Source: an uncultured Pseudomonadota bacterium
GTDB lineage: Bacteria > Pseudomonadota > Gammaproteobacteria > Burkholderiales > SG8-39
Assembly: GCA_903834835.1 (NCBI GenBank)
Contig: CAILKO010000008.1
Span: 1-64,000, forward strand
DNA: 64,000 nt
Direction: 5' to 3'
Shown here: positions 53,813 to 62,206 of the stretch, one piece after another
Position numbering within the stretch: position 1 is the first letter of the stretch
Layout: the number at the start of each line of letters is the position of its first letter
Made by a program: the position numbers and the translations under genes
The notes under the pieces: generated by a model
Told to the model about the DNA's origin: nothing
Databases searched by the model: none
The model's input: the letters and a program-made list of their open reading frames with translations, nothing else

Positions 53813-55542
53813 GCGCCAGACGCATCATCACTCGCCTTGCCTGCGCGCTCGCGGCGTGTCTCGTTGCCATGCTCGCCGCGGCGCAGGACGCGCCCGAGGT
53901 CGCGTCCGGCTGGGAAGAGAAGCGCGCCGTCAGCGCGCAGCGCTACATGGTGATTGCGGCCCATCCGCTGGCGGCAAACGCCGGCATGGCGATGCTTGCG
54001 CGTGGCGGTACGGCAATCGACGCGGCGATCGCGGTACAGATGATGCTGAATCTTGTGGAGCCCCAGTCTTCCGGTATCGGCGGAGGCGGATTCCTGCTTC
54101 ACTGGGCAGCGAGGAAGCAGGCGGTGGCCGCCTACGACGGGCGCGAAGCTGCGCCCCTAGCGGCGCGGCCAGACCGGTTTCTGGACGCGTCCGGACGACC
54201 CCTGCCGTTTCGCGCGACGCGCGCGAGCGCATTGGCTGTAGGCGTCCCGGGTACGCTGCGCATGCTGGCCGCCGCGCACCGCGACCATGGACGCCTCCCC
54301 TGGGCAAGTTTGTTCGAGCCGGCGATCCGCGCCGCGGAGCGTGGTTTCCCGATGTCGCATCGGCTGCACGTGCTGCTCGCTGCAGACGAGCGACTGCGAC
54401 GCACGCCCGCGGCGCGCGCCCTCTATTACGACGCGGACGGCGGGGCCAGACCGGAAGGCAGTCTGATCGTGAACCGCGAACTCGCGGAGACCCTGCGCCT
54501 GATCGCTCGCCACGGGCCCGATGCCTTCTACTTCGGCGCGATCGCCGAAGATATCGTCGCCGCGGTACGCTCCCATGAGAGCGCGGGCGATCTGAGCGTG
54601 GTCGATCTGGCGCGCTATCGTGCAATCCGCCGGGAGGCGGTGTGCGCGCCGTACCGTGAGTATCGGGTATGCGGCATGCCGCCTCCGAGTTCGGGCGGCA
54701 TCGGGGTACTGCAGATCCTCGGCATCCTGGAGCGCAGCGCATTCGCGGCGGCAGGGCCGCACACGGTGGAGGCGCTGCACCTCCTTGCTGAGGCCGGGCG
54801 CCTCGCCTACGCGGACCGCGGCCAGTATGTCGCCGACCCGGATTTTGTTCCTCAACCTGTTGCCGGCCTGATCGACCCTGCCTATCTCGCAGGCCGTGCG
54901 AAGCTCCTGGGGGAGCGTTCGATGGGGCGTGCCGCACCGGGCCGGCCGGCCGGCGCGCCTGCCCTCGTCTCGGCACCGGAGAATCCGGTGCACGGCACCA
55001 CCCATGTGTCCGTCGTCGATGCGCGCGGCAATGCGGTGTCGATGACGACAAGCATCGAGGATGCCTTCGGCAGCCGTATCCAGGTGCGGGGCTTCCTGCT
55101 GAACAATCAACTCACGGACTTCTCTTTCCTGGCTGAAGTCGGCGGCATGCCGGTAGCGAATCGCGTCGAGCCGGGCAAGCGGCCGCGCAGTTCAATGTCG
55201 CCGACCCTGGTATTCGATCGTGACGGCCGGCTGAGGCTTGCGATCGGTTCGCCCGGCGGGCCGGCAATCATCAACTTTGTGGCACGCGCGATCGTCGCAA
55301 ACCTGGACTGGGGCTTCGACATACAGACTGCGATCGCCCTGCCGAACGTCGGGAGCAGAAACGGACCGACCGACATCGAGGCGGGGTCGCTATATGTTCT
55401 GCAGGCGGATGCGCTGCGCGCGCGCGGGCATGAGGTCCGGCTGCTGGACCAGACGAGCGGCCTGCACGGCATCGAGCGTAGTGTGCGCGGCTGGCGCGGC
55501 GGCGCGGACCCGAGGCGCGAGGGCGTGGTGCGGGGACGCTGA
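53809..55542 (+). CDS. ggt: Gamma-glutamyltransferase
   Basis: A 577-residue GGT precursor with a signal peptide (MSARRIITRLACALAACLVAMLAAAQ). AAHPLAANAGMAMLARGGTAIDAAIAVQMMLNLVEPQSSGIGGGGF is the large-subunit core, and HGTTHVSVVDARGNAVSMT contains the autocleavage threonine that becomes the N-terminus of the small subunit. RPRSSMSPT and GSPGGPAIIN bind substrate. It acts in the periplasm on glutathione and gamma-glutamyl compounds. It is coupled to the AEC transporter and converges on a sensor kinase. Confidence 0.94.
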   Translation: MSARRIITRLACALAACLVAMLAAAQDAPEVASGWEEKRAVSAQRYMVIAAHPLAANAGMAMLARGGTAIDAAIAVQMMLNLVEPQSSGIGGGGFLLHWAARKQAVAAYDGREAAPLAARPDRFLDASGRPLPFRATRASALAVGVPGTLRMLAAAHRDHGRLPWASLFEPAIRAAERGFPMSHRLHVLLAADERLRRTPAARALYYDADGGARPEGSLIVNRELAETLRLIARHGPDAFYFGAIAEDIVAAVRSHESAGDLSVVDLARYRAIRREAVCAPYREYRVCGMPPPSSGGIGVLQILGILERSAFAAAGPHTVEALHLLAEAGRLAYADRGQYVADPDFVPQPVAGLIDPAYLAGRAKLLGERSMGRAAPGRPAGAPALVSAPENPVHGTTHVSVVDARGNAVSMTTSIEDAFGSRIQVRGFLLNNQLTDFSFLAEVGGMPVANRVEPGKRPRSSMSPTLVFDRDGRLRLAIGSPGGPAIINFVARAIVANLDWGFDIQTAIALPNVGSRNGPTDIEAGSLYVLQADALRARGHEVRLLDQTSGLHGIERSVRGWRGGADPRREGVVRGR

Positions 55543-55596
55543 GCGCCGCGCCGCTTGCATCCTGCCGAGGTCGAGACAGTGGGGGGGCGGTGTGGA

Positions 55597-55620
55597 GATA
55601 GTAACGTAAACGTTACTATC
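55597..55620. promoter_or_regulatory. Palindromic site, GTAAC-N6-GTTAC (site 3)
   Basis: GATAGTAACGT and ACGTTACTATC are perfect 11-bp arms with AA between, the strongest of three such sites. It lies between the 3' ends of ggt and the sensor kinase, its last base inside the kinase stop codon. It has no T-tract on either side, so it is not a standard terminator. Confidence 0.7.
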
Positions 55621-56969
55621 TATCCCGAATGCGGCCTGCTTTCTTCCCGGTCGCCGGCCGGGAGCCCGGTGCGCGGCAGACGGATCGTCACCCGCAGACC
55701 GCCGGACGGGCTCCGATCGAGCCTCGCGCTGCCGCCATGGCGCACGGCGATGCGCCGCACGATGGCGAGTCCGAGTCCGCTGCCGCTGATTTCGCGCGCG
55801 ACACCGGGCCTCCGATAGAAACGTCCGAACACCCGCTCATGATCGGCCTCGGGAATGCCCGGCCCGGTGTCCTGGATCTCGATCACGGCATCCTCGTCCG
55901 AACGCAACAGCGAGGCATCCACACGGCCATGCTCGGGCGTGTACTTGAGCGCGTTGTCGATCAGATTTGACACCAGCGTACGCAGGCCCACGGGCTCTCC
56001 CTGAACCTCCAGCGCCTCGCTGCGCGTGATCCCGAGGTCGATATGCCGGCGCTCGGCGAGCGCCGAGTAGTCGCCGATCACCTCGCGCAGCAGGACTTCA
56101 AGATTCACTGCCTCGCGCGTATCCGGCGCTGCAGGGGCCTCGTTTCGGGCGAGCGTAAGCAGCTGTCCGACCAGACGCGTGGCGCGCTCGACGCCGGCCC
56201 GGAGTTCGCCCAGCGCGCGCTTGCGGTCGATTTCGGAGTCCGCGCGTTCCGCAAGCTGTGCCTGCAGCGCGAGCGCGGTGAGCGGCGTGCGCAGCTCGTG
56301 CGCGGCGTCGGCGATGAAGGCGCGCTGTGTCTCGAGCGCCTGGGAAAGTTGCTGCAGCAGCCCGTTCAGCGCGTGGGAAAGCGGGGTGAGTTCTTCGGGC
56401 AGGGCGTGCTCGGGGAGCGGTCGCAGCGATTCCGGTGTGCGACCGCGAACCTCGCGCGCGAGTTCTTCCAGCGGTCGGAGGCCGCGTCCGACCGTAAGCC
56501 AGATAACCACGCCGAGGAGGGGCAACAGCAGCAGAAACGGCCACAGGGTCCGCAGAGCGACGGCCGCCGCCAGCCGGTTGCGCACCGCCTGCGGCTGCCC
56601 GACCTGAATCACGTGGTCGCCCAGGCGCATCGCGAACACGCGCCACTGGCCGTCCTGGGTGCGCACGTTCGCGTAGCCGAGCGGCGCCTGCACCGGCATG
56701 CGCGAACGGGGATGTGAGAAGTAGATCTGCCCGCCCTGGACGCTCCAGATCTGGATCATGGTGTCGAGCCCGTCGGGCTCGACCTCCGGCGCCAGTACGC
56801 CGTTCGCGAAGGCGTGATCGCGCAGCGACAGCGCGGTCTGCTGCAGCTGGTAGTCGAACAGGGCGTTCGCCTCCTCGCGCGCCGCGAGGTAGGTGGACCA
56901 TGCGCCGAGCGCGACCGCGCCGGAAACCCCGCACAGCAGCCAGACCAGCAGGCGGGCGCGGATCGACAT
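55620..56969 (-). CDS. Two-component sensor histidine kinase (QseC/PmrB/TctE type)
   Basis: A 449-residue membrane sensor kinase. Two transmembrane helices (about 7-26 and 150-170) flank a periplasmic domain; then a HAMP-like linker, the H-box FIADAAHELRTPLTALA, the N-box LIDNALKYTPEHG, DTGPGIPEADHERVFGRFYR and GSGLGLAIV. It phosphorylates the response regulator encoded just upstream (start to stop five bases). The periplasmic domain (ALSLRDHAFAN, LDTMIQIWSVQGGQIYF) resembles the TctE/QseC group. Its 3' end carries the palindrome at 55597. Confidence 0.93.
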   Translation of the reverse strand: MSIRARLLVWLLCGVSGAVALGAWSTYLAAREEANALFDYQLQQTALSLRDHAFANGVLAPEVEPDGLDTMIQIWSVQGGQIYFSHPRSRMPVQAPLGYANVRTQDGQWRVFAMRLGDHVIQVGQPQAVRNRLAAAVALRTLWPFLLLLPLLGVVIWLTVGRGLRPLEELAREVRGRTPESLRPLPEHALPEELTPLSHALNGLLQQLSQALETQRAFIADAAHELRTPLTALALQAQLAERADSEIDRKRALGELRAGVERATRLVGQLLTLARNEAPAAPDTREAVNLEVLLREVIGDYSALAERRHIDLGITRSEALEVQGEPVGLRTLVSNLIDNALKYTPEHGRVDASLLRSDEDAVIEIQDTGPGIPEADHERVFGRFYRRPGVAREISGSGLGLAIVRRIAVRHGGSARLDRSPSGGLRVTIRLPRTGLPAGDREESRPHSG

Positions 56970-56974
56970 CCGGC

Positions 56975-57634
56975 TCAGGATCGAGCGAGCATGTAGCCCA
57001 CGCCGCGCACCGTGCGGATGAACTCCGGGCCGAGCTTCTTGCGCAGCGAATGGATGAATACCTCAACGGCGTTGGACTCGATCTCCTCGCCCCAGCCGTA
57101 GATCCTGCCCTCCAGTTGCGCGCGCGAAAGGATGGCGCCAGCGCGCGAGGCCAGCGCTTCCAGCACCGCGAATTCACGCGGTGAAAGCGACAGTGGCTGT
57201 TCGCGAAAGCTTGCTTCGCGGGTTGCCGTATTGAGGGTAAGCGGCCCGTGCCTGATCTCGGACTGGGCGCGGCCTTCACGGCGGCGCACCACGGCGCGCA
57301 CGCGCGCCGCGAGCTCGTCGAGTTCGAAGGGTTTGACGACGTAGTCGTCCGCGCCACTGTCCAGTCCCGCGATCCTGTCGGTCACGGCATCGCGCGCCGT
57401 CACCATCACCACCGGCACGTCGTTCTTTCTTGCGCGCAGGCCTTTCAGCACCTGCATGCCGTCCTTGTTGGGCAGCCCGAGATCGAGCAGGACGCAATCG
57501 TAGCGCTCGGCGGCGATCGCGGCATCCGCCGCGCGTCCGTCCATGACCCAGTCCAGGCTGAATCCGTCCTGACGCAGGCCGCGCGAGACTGCGTCGCCGA
57601 CCATGCGGTCGTCTTCCACCAGCAGCAGTCGCAT
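56975..57634 (-). CDS. OmpR-family response regulator (QseB/PmrA/TctD type)
   Basis: A 219-residue regulator: receiver with MRLLLVEDDRMVGDAVSRGL, phospho-acceptor Asp in VLLDLGLPNKDG (about residue 51), conserved Thr/Lys in VVMVTARDAV and VVKPFELDEL; winged-helix output with LSPREFAVLEALASRAG and NAVEVFIHSLRKKL. AAGGAGCTTTGCG precedes the ATG. It lies between degP (upstream) and its kinase. A PmrA-like direct repeat before degP is the natural target, suggesting autoregulation of the whole unit. Confidence 0.94.
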   Translation of the reverse strand: MRLLLVEDDRMVGDAVSRGLRQDGFSLDWVMDGRAADAAIAAERYDCVLLDLGLPNKDGMQVLKGLRARKNDVPVVMVTARDAVTDRIAGLDSGADDYVVKPFELDELAARVRAVVRRREGRAQSEIRHGPLTLNTATREASFREQPLSLSPREFAVLEALASRAGAILSRAQLEGRIYGWGEEIESNAVEVFIHSLRKKLGPEFIRTVRGVGYMLARS

Positions 57635-57656
57635 CGCAAAGCTCCTTGAAGTTTGA

Positions 57657-57685
57657 CCGCCAGGCCGCTAGAGGCGGCCTGGCGG
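57657..57685 (-). other. Intercistronic 12-bp hairpin between degP and regulator
   Basis: CCGCCAGGCCGC and GCGGCCTGGCGG are exact inverted repeats with a 5-base loop, between the degP stop and the regulator ribosome binding site. No T-tract follows on the minus strand. Confidence 0.65.
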
Positions 57686-57693
57686 GTGCCGGA

Positions 57694-59145
57694 TCAGCCG
57701 AGTTCCACAGGTACGTATATGCGGGCGTCTCCGCGCTGCACAAGGAGGGCAATCTGCGCCCCGGCCTTGGCGACCAGCGATTTCAGCTGCGCCGCGTCCC
57801 TGACCGGACTGCCGTTCACGGAAACGATCACGTCGCCCTCCTGGATGCCCGCCTTTTCCGCCGCGCCGGCCGATTGCTCCACCACCAGGCCGTTGGCAAG
57901 TTTCAGGGCCTTGCGTTCCTCGGCGGATAGCGGTCGCACTGCCACCCCCAGACGGCCCTGATTCTCGTCCGGCTCCGCGCGTGCGACCTTGTCGGATTTC
58001 AGTGAGCCGACCTTGACCGACAACTCGCGGCGCGCACCGCCTCGCCAGACTTCGACGCGCGCGGAGTCTCCCGGCCGGATCTCGGCGATCACGGGCGGCA
58101 ACTCGGAGGAGCGCTCGATCGCCTTGCCGTTCACGCGCAGGATCACGTCGCCCGGTTCAACACCCGCTTTCGCAGCAGGACCGCCGTCCTCGACGCTGGA
58201 AACCAGCGCGCCCGCCGGCCGGTCCAGCCCGAAGGACTTGGCGAGCGGTTGGGTGACCTCCTGGATCGCGACCCCGATCCGGCCGCGTTCCACGCGCCCG
58301 GTGGCGACGAGCTGGTCCTTGATCCGGGTGGCGACTTCCATCGGAATCGCGAAGGCGAGGCCCTGGTAGCCGCCGGTACGGGAGTAGATCTGGGAATTGA
58401 TGCCGATGACTTCGCCGCGCATGTTGATGAGCGGACCGCCCGAGTTGCCCGGATTCACCGCCGCGTCGGTCTGGATAAAGGGCACGTAGGTGCCGTCCGG
58501 CAGTGCGCGCGACGTGGCGCTCACGATGCCTGCGGTGACGGTGTTCTCGAACCCATAGGGCGATCCGATCGCGAGCACCCACTCGCCCACGCGCAGTGCT
58601 TTCGAGTCACCGAGTTTCACGGGCGTCAGATGCTCGGCCTGGATTTTCAGGGCAGCGATGTCGGTCTGCGGGTCGGTGCCGAGCACCTTGGCCTTGAACT
58701 CCCGCCGGTCCGCAAGCTTGACCAGCACTTCCGATGCGCCCTGCACGACATGCGCATTGGTGAGAATCACACCGTCTGCGCTCACGATGAAGCCCGAGCC
58801 CATGCCCTCGCGCGGGCCCTCCTGCTGCGGCCCCTGGAAGCGTCGCAGGAACTCGGAAAACGGGTCGGCCCCGCCGGGATCGGGTTGCGCGCTGCGTGCG
58901 GGCCTGAGCGCGCTTACCCGGATGTGCACGACCGTATTGCGATTGGCCTCGACGATGCTCGCGAAATCCGGGCCTGACTGTGCGCTTGCCACGAGTGGCG
59001 TGCGCGTCGCGGCCATGGCGGCTTCCGTCGGGGCGGGCCCGGCATGGGCGAGCAACTGGCTGCCGCCGATAGCGCCGAGCGTCATGAATCCGGCAGCGGT
59101 CAGCGCGGCCGCCGTCCTGCTGAGGATGAATTTCCTGGCGTCCAT
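57694..59145 (-). CDS. Do-family periplasmic serine protease (DegP/MucD)
   Basis: A 483-residue HtrA-type protease/chaperone. The ORF track extends 71 codons upstream, but MDARKFILSRTAAALTAAGF at 59145, preceded by AAGGAG, is a signal peptide and the likely start. Catalytic triad: His in ILTNAHVV, Asp in PQTDIAALKI, Ser in GNSGGPL. Two PDZ domains follow (about 270-360 and 390-480). It degrades misfolded periplasmic proteins. It heads an operon with the response regulator and kinase, and a PmrA-like box lies 50 bases before it. Confidence 0.93.
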   Translation of the reverse strand: MDARKFILSRTAAALTAAGFMTLGAIGGSQLLAHAGPAPTEAAMAATRTPLVASAQSGPDFASIVEANRNTVVHIRVSALRPARSAQPDPGGADPFSEFLRRFQGPQQEGPREGMGSGFIVSADGVILTNAHVVQGASEVLVKLADRREFKAKVLGTDPQTDIAALKIQAEHLTPVKLGDSKALRVGEWVLAIGSPYGFENTVTAGIVSATSRALPDGTYVPFIQTDAAVNPGNSGGPLINMRGEVIGINSQIYSRTGGYQGLAFAIPMEVATRIKDQLVATGRVERGRIGVAIQEVTQPLAKSFGLDRPAGALVSSVEDGGPAAKAGVEPGDVILRVNGKAIERSSELPPVIAEIRPGDSARVEVWRGGARRELSVKVGSLKSDKVARAEPDENQGRLGVAVRPLSAEERKALKLANGLVVEQSAGAAEKAGIQEGDVIVSVNGSPVRDAAQLKSLVAKAGAQIALLVQRGDARIYVPVELG

Positions 59146-59194
59146 TGAAGGCGCTCCTTGAGTGGGTGGATGGAGAGCATGCTGCGGTCCGATC

Positions 59195-59211
59195 CTTAAG
59201 GAGAACTTAAC
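59195..59211 (-). promoter_or_regulatory. PmrA/OmpR-type direct repeat upstream of degP
   Basis: On the minus strand, GTTAAG-TTCTC-CTTAAG matches the PmrA-box pattern yTTAAk-N5-yTTAAk. It is 50 bases before the degP ATG, overlapping where a -35 would be. The QseB/PmrA-type regulator encoded in the same unit is the natural binder. Confidence 0.6.
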
Positions 59212-59244
59212 CAGGCGGAGAACGTGAAGCGCCGCGGAACTGAA

Positions 59245-59269
59245 CGGGGCGCGGAGCGCACGCGCCCCG
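59245..59269 (-). terminator. Hairpin between crotonase gene and degP
   Basis: CGGGGCGCG and CGCGCCCCG pair with a 7-base loop after the crotonase stop (minus strand). No real T-tract is present, so termination is likely partial. Confidence 0.5.
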
Positions 59270-59296
59270 GGGCAATCGCCGCGGAGCCGCCGGATG

Positions 59297-60103
59297 CTAG
59301 CGCCCGGTGAATTTCGCCGGACGCTTCTCGAGAAAGGCCGCCACGCCTTCGCGCGCATCGTCGCTGCGCGCGACCCGGCGCACCTGCTCGCCTTCGAAAT
59401 CGAGACCCGCCCGCGTCACCTGCGGCCCGGCCGCATCGACGGCGGCACGAACCGCCGCGATGGCCACGGGACTATGGCCGCAGACCTCGGCGGCAAAGGC
59501 ACGTGCGCCATCGAGAGCGCTCGCGCCTTCCGGCGCGACGCGATTGACGAGGCCCATGGCAAGCGCGTCACCCGCGCTCACGGGCTTGCCGGTAAGCATC
59601 ATCTCCAGCGCGCGTGCGCGGCCGACGAGGGCGGTGAGGTACTGGGTGCCGGCATAGGCGGGAATCAGGCCGAGCTTGATCTCCGGAAGTGCAACGCGGA
59701 CATGCGACGCAGCGACGCGGAAGGTGCAACCCATGGCAAGTTCGAGACCGCCGCCGAAGGCCAGACCGTTCATTGCCGCGATGCTGATCACTTTCGAACC
59801 GGAAAGCCGGAACAGGAAGTTGCGCGCCATGTCGCTCGATGCAGCGCGCTCCTCGACCGGCATCGTCGGCCATTCCGCGAGATCGGTGCCGGCACAGAAT
59901 GCGCGCTCGCCCGTCCCGGTGAGGATGATGGCGCGCAGGCCGCGGGTCTCGGCGTCGGTCAGGCATTGATCGAGGCCGCGCTTGATCTCCTTCGTGATCG
60001 CGTTCAGCTTGTGCGGTCGGTTGATGCGGAAGATGACTCCATGCTCGAAGTTTTCGATCAGGAAATGCGGGGCGTCCGTTGCGGGCTGCTGGGGGGTGCT
60101 CAT
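59297..60103 (-). CDS. Enoyl-CoA hydratase/isomerase (crotonase) family protein
   Basis: A 268-residue crotonase. AFCAGTDLAEWP is the oxyanion segment, FGGGLELAMGC and LPEIKLGLIPAYAG contain the two glutamates that match the catalytic pair of enoyl-CoA hydratase, so hydration is plausible. The C-terminal KFTGR is usual. Divergent from a small NifU-like gene. Substrate unknown; likely a short or branched acyl-CoA. Confidence 0.88.
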   Translation of the reverse strand: MSTPQQPATDAPHFLIENFEHGVIFRINRPHKLNAITKEIKRGLDQCLTDAETRGLRAIILTGTGERAFCAGTDLAEWPTMPVEERAASSDMARNFLFRLSGSKVISIAAMNGLAFGGGLELAMGCTFRVAASHVRVALPEIKLGLIPAYAGTQYLTALVGRARALEMMLTGKPVSAGDALAMGLVNRVAPEGASALDGARAFAAEVCGHSPVAIAAVRAAVDAAGPQVTRAGLDFEGEQVRRVARSDDAREGVAAFLEKRPAKFTGR

Positions 60104-60179
60104 GGCGGGTCCTGGTAGCGAGTGTTTGTCCGCATGGTAGCGCAGCGACCGGGCGTTCTCCTGCCTTCCGCGGCAAAGC

Positions 60180-60185
60180 TAGAAT
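60180..60185 (+). promoter_or_regulatory. TAGAAT -10-like box before the small NifU-like gene
   Basis: TAGAAT lies 28 bases before the ATG, followed by an excellent AAGGAGATACCC. No clear -35. It may drive the small gene and the crotonase gene after it. Confidence 0.35.
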
Positions 60186-60212
60186 GCGCGCTCACCGACC
60201 AAGGAGATACCC

Positions 60213-60458
60213 ATGCTGGACAAAGCAAGCGTCGAAACGCATCTCGCGGGCTTCCGCGAGGGGCTGGTGGCCGATGGCTATGATCTGCTGGTCGACGATG
60301 TCGCTGCCGGGAAGGCGCGCCTGCGCATCACTGCCGGACCGGAGGCCTGCGCCGAGTGTCTGGTCCCCAAGGACCTCATGATCGACATGCTGAAGGCATC
60401 TCTGGAGGACCTGCCCGAGATCACACAGCTTGAGCTCGCCTACCCGAACGAGGTCTGA
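60213..60458 (+). CDS. Small protein with distant NifU C-terminal-like pattern
   Basis: An 81-residue protein: LAGFREGLVADGYDLLVDDVAAGKARLRITAGPEACAECLVPKDLMIDMLKASLEDLPEITQLEL. The strand-strand-CxxC-helix-strand order recalls the NifU C-terminal (Fe-S scaffold) domain, with CAEC in the usual place, but similarity is weak and the function is not certain. AAGGAGATACCC is a strong ribosome binding site. The stop is two bases before the crotonase start, so the pair is coupled. Confidence 0.6.
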   Translation: MLDKASVETHLAGFREGLVADGYDLLVDDVAAGKARLRITAGPEACAECLVPKDLMIDMLKASLEDLPEITQLELAYPNEV

Positions 60459-60460
60459 GC

Positions 60461-61255
60461 GTGTCGATGCGCTACGAGAACATCCTGATCGAACCGCTTT
60501 CCGAGCTCCACGGGGTGAGTGTGCTGACGCTCAACCGGCCCGGCCTGCTGAACGCCATGAATACCCGGATGTTCGAGGAAATCCTCGATTGCGCACGCCG
60601 GATTTCGCACGACGACTCGGTCCGCTGCATGATCCTGACCGGCGCGGGTCGCTCGTTCTGCGCGGGCGCGGACCTGAAGGAACGCCAGGGCATGGACGAT
60701 GCCACCTGGCGCCGCCAGCATCACACGATCGAGGAGGCGTTTCTCGCGCTGAAGGAGATACCGCAGGCGACCATTGCCGCTGTGGAAGGTCACGCCTATG
60801 CGGGCGGCATGGAACTCGCGTTGATGTGCGACTTCATCATTGCCTCCACCACGGCGCGATTCGCACTCGCCGAGGTGAAGCGCGGCATCATGCCGGGTGG
60901 TGGCGGCATCCAGAACCTGGTGCGCTCGGCAGGCATGCGGCGCGCCAAGCAGTATCTTTTCACCGGAGACCCGTTCGATGCCGCGCGTGCCGAGGCGCTC
61001 GGCGTGGTGAACGAGGTGACGCCCGAGGGCGGTGCACTGGCGCGTTGCGTCGAGATCGCGCGTGCCATTCTGGACGCGGCGCCGATGTCGGTGCGATATG
61101 CCAAGCTCGCCGCGAGCCGGGGCGGCGAAGTGGACTTTCACACCGGGTACGCGCTCGACATCGCAGCCTACAACGTGCTCGTGCAGAGCGAGGATCGCAA
61201 CGAAGGCATCAACGCCTTCAACGAGAAGCGCAAGCCGGTCTGGAAGAACCGTTAG
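60461..61255 (+). CDS. Enoyl-CoA hydratase/isomerase (crotonase) family protein
   Basis: A 264-residue crotonase from GTG at 60461, two bases after the small gene, with GAGG seven bases ahead; ATG at 60467 is an alternative. SFCAGADLKERQ forms the oxyanion hole, and AYAGGMELALMCD and LAEVKRGIMPGGGG carry both catalytic glutamates. By pattern it is closer to the methylglutaconyl-CoA hydratase type than the neighbour at 59297. It ends with a 4-base overlap with miaA. Confidence 0.88.
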   Translation: MSMRYENILIEPLSELHGVSVLTLNRPGLLNAMNTRMFEEILDCARRISHDDSVRCMILTGAGRSFCAGADLKERQGMDDATWRRQHHTIEEAFLALKEIPQATIAAVEGHAYAGGMELALMCDFIIASTTARFALAEVKRGIMPGGGGIQNLVRSAGMRRAKQYLFTGDPFDAARAEALGVVNEVTPEGGALARCVEIARAILDAAPMSVRYAKLAASRGGEVDFHTGYALDIAAYNVLVQSEDRNEGINAFNEKRKPVWKNR

Positions 61256-62193
61256 GACGGCCTTGCCAGAAAGGCCTCGATCGCCCCGGCGGCATGATCG
61301 AATGCCCGCGGATCGAAGGAATCGAGGACGAGGTCGCCGCCCAGCTTGCGCTGCCAGGTGAGCTGACGCTTGGCAAGCTGACGCGTTGCGGCAATGCCGG
61401 TCTCGCGCAGGTCCGCAGCGTCGATGTCACCGTCCAGGAACTGCCATGCCTGGCGATAGCCGACGGCGCGCATCGCGGGCAGCTCGGGCCTCAGGGGATG
61501 GCGCAGGCGCAGGCTGCGCAGCTCATCCACCAGTCCGTTTGCCAGGATGACATCGAAGCGTTCCGCAATCGCGCGGTGCAACCGGGCGCGGTTCTGCGGA
61601 AACAGCGATACCCAGAGCGCGTCGAGCGGCGCGGGGCGTCGCGCGCCGATGGAATCGGACATCGGCCTGCCGGTCACCCGGATGATTTCCAGCGCGCGCT
61701 GGATCCGCTGGGGATCGGTGGGCCGGATGCGCTCGGCGCTGGCCGGATCGAGCGCCGCGAGCCGCGCGTGCAAGGCGGCGAGGCCGAGCGTCGCCGCATC
61801 GCGTTCCAGTTCTTCGCGGATCGCTGGGTCCGCCGGCGGCAGCGCATCGAGACCCGAGCGGAGCGCCTGAAAATAGAGCATCGTGCCGCCGACGAGCACC
61901 GGCAGCCTGCCGCGCGAGCGGATCTCCGCCAGCACGCGCAGCGCATCGGCCGCGAACTGCGCTGCGGAATAGGCGTCGACCGGCTCGAGTATGTCGATCA
62001 GATGATGCCGCACGCGTTCCTGTTCGGCGGGTGCAGGCTTCGCCGTGCCGACATCCATGCCGCGGAACACCTGGGCCGAGTCGACGCTGACGATCTCGAT
62101 CTCGAAGCGCTCGGCGAGCGCCATCGCAAGGCGGGATTTACCGCTCGCAGTGGGGCCGTAGAGGCAGACAGCAGGTCCTACGTGTGCGGTCAT
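61252..62193 (-). CDS. miaA: tRNA dimethylallyltransferase
   Basis: A 313-residue MiaA that adds the prenyl group to A37 of tRNAs reading UNN codons. AVCLYGPTASGKSRLAMALAERFE is the P-loop, SVDSAQVFRGMDVGTAKP follows, and the PVLVGGTMLYFQALRSGL and RYRQ-type AVGYRQAWQFLDGD segments are clear. I start at MTAHVGP (62193), 13 bases after mutL. The mutL-miaA order is conserved in proteobacteria. Confidence 0.96.
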   Translation of the reverse strand: MTAHVGPAVCLYGPTASGKSRLAMALAERFEIEIVSVDSAQVFRGMDVGTAKPAPAEQERVRHHLIDILEPVDAYSAAQFAADALRVLAEIRSRGRLPVLVGGTMLYFQALRSGLDALPPADPAIREELERDAATLGLAALHARLAALDPASAERIRPTDPQRIQRALEIIRVTGRPMSDSIGARRPAPLDALWVSLFPQNRARLHRAIAERFDVILANGLVDELRSLRLRHPLRPELPAMRAVGYRQAWQFLDGDIDAADLRETGIAATRQLAKRQLTWQRKLGGDLVLDSFDPRAFDHAAGAIEAFLARPS

Positions 62194-62206
62194 GCGCGCT
62201 TGCGGC

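Noticed and set aside
56098-57357. 419-residue minus-strand ORF overlapping the sensor kinase and regulator
   Set aside because: Frame-shifted shadow of the two-component genes, Arg/Ala-rich.
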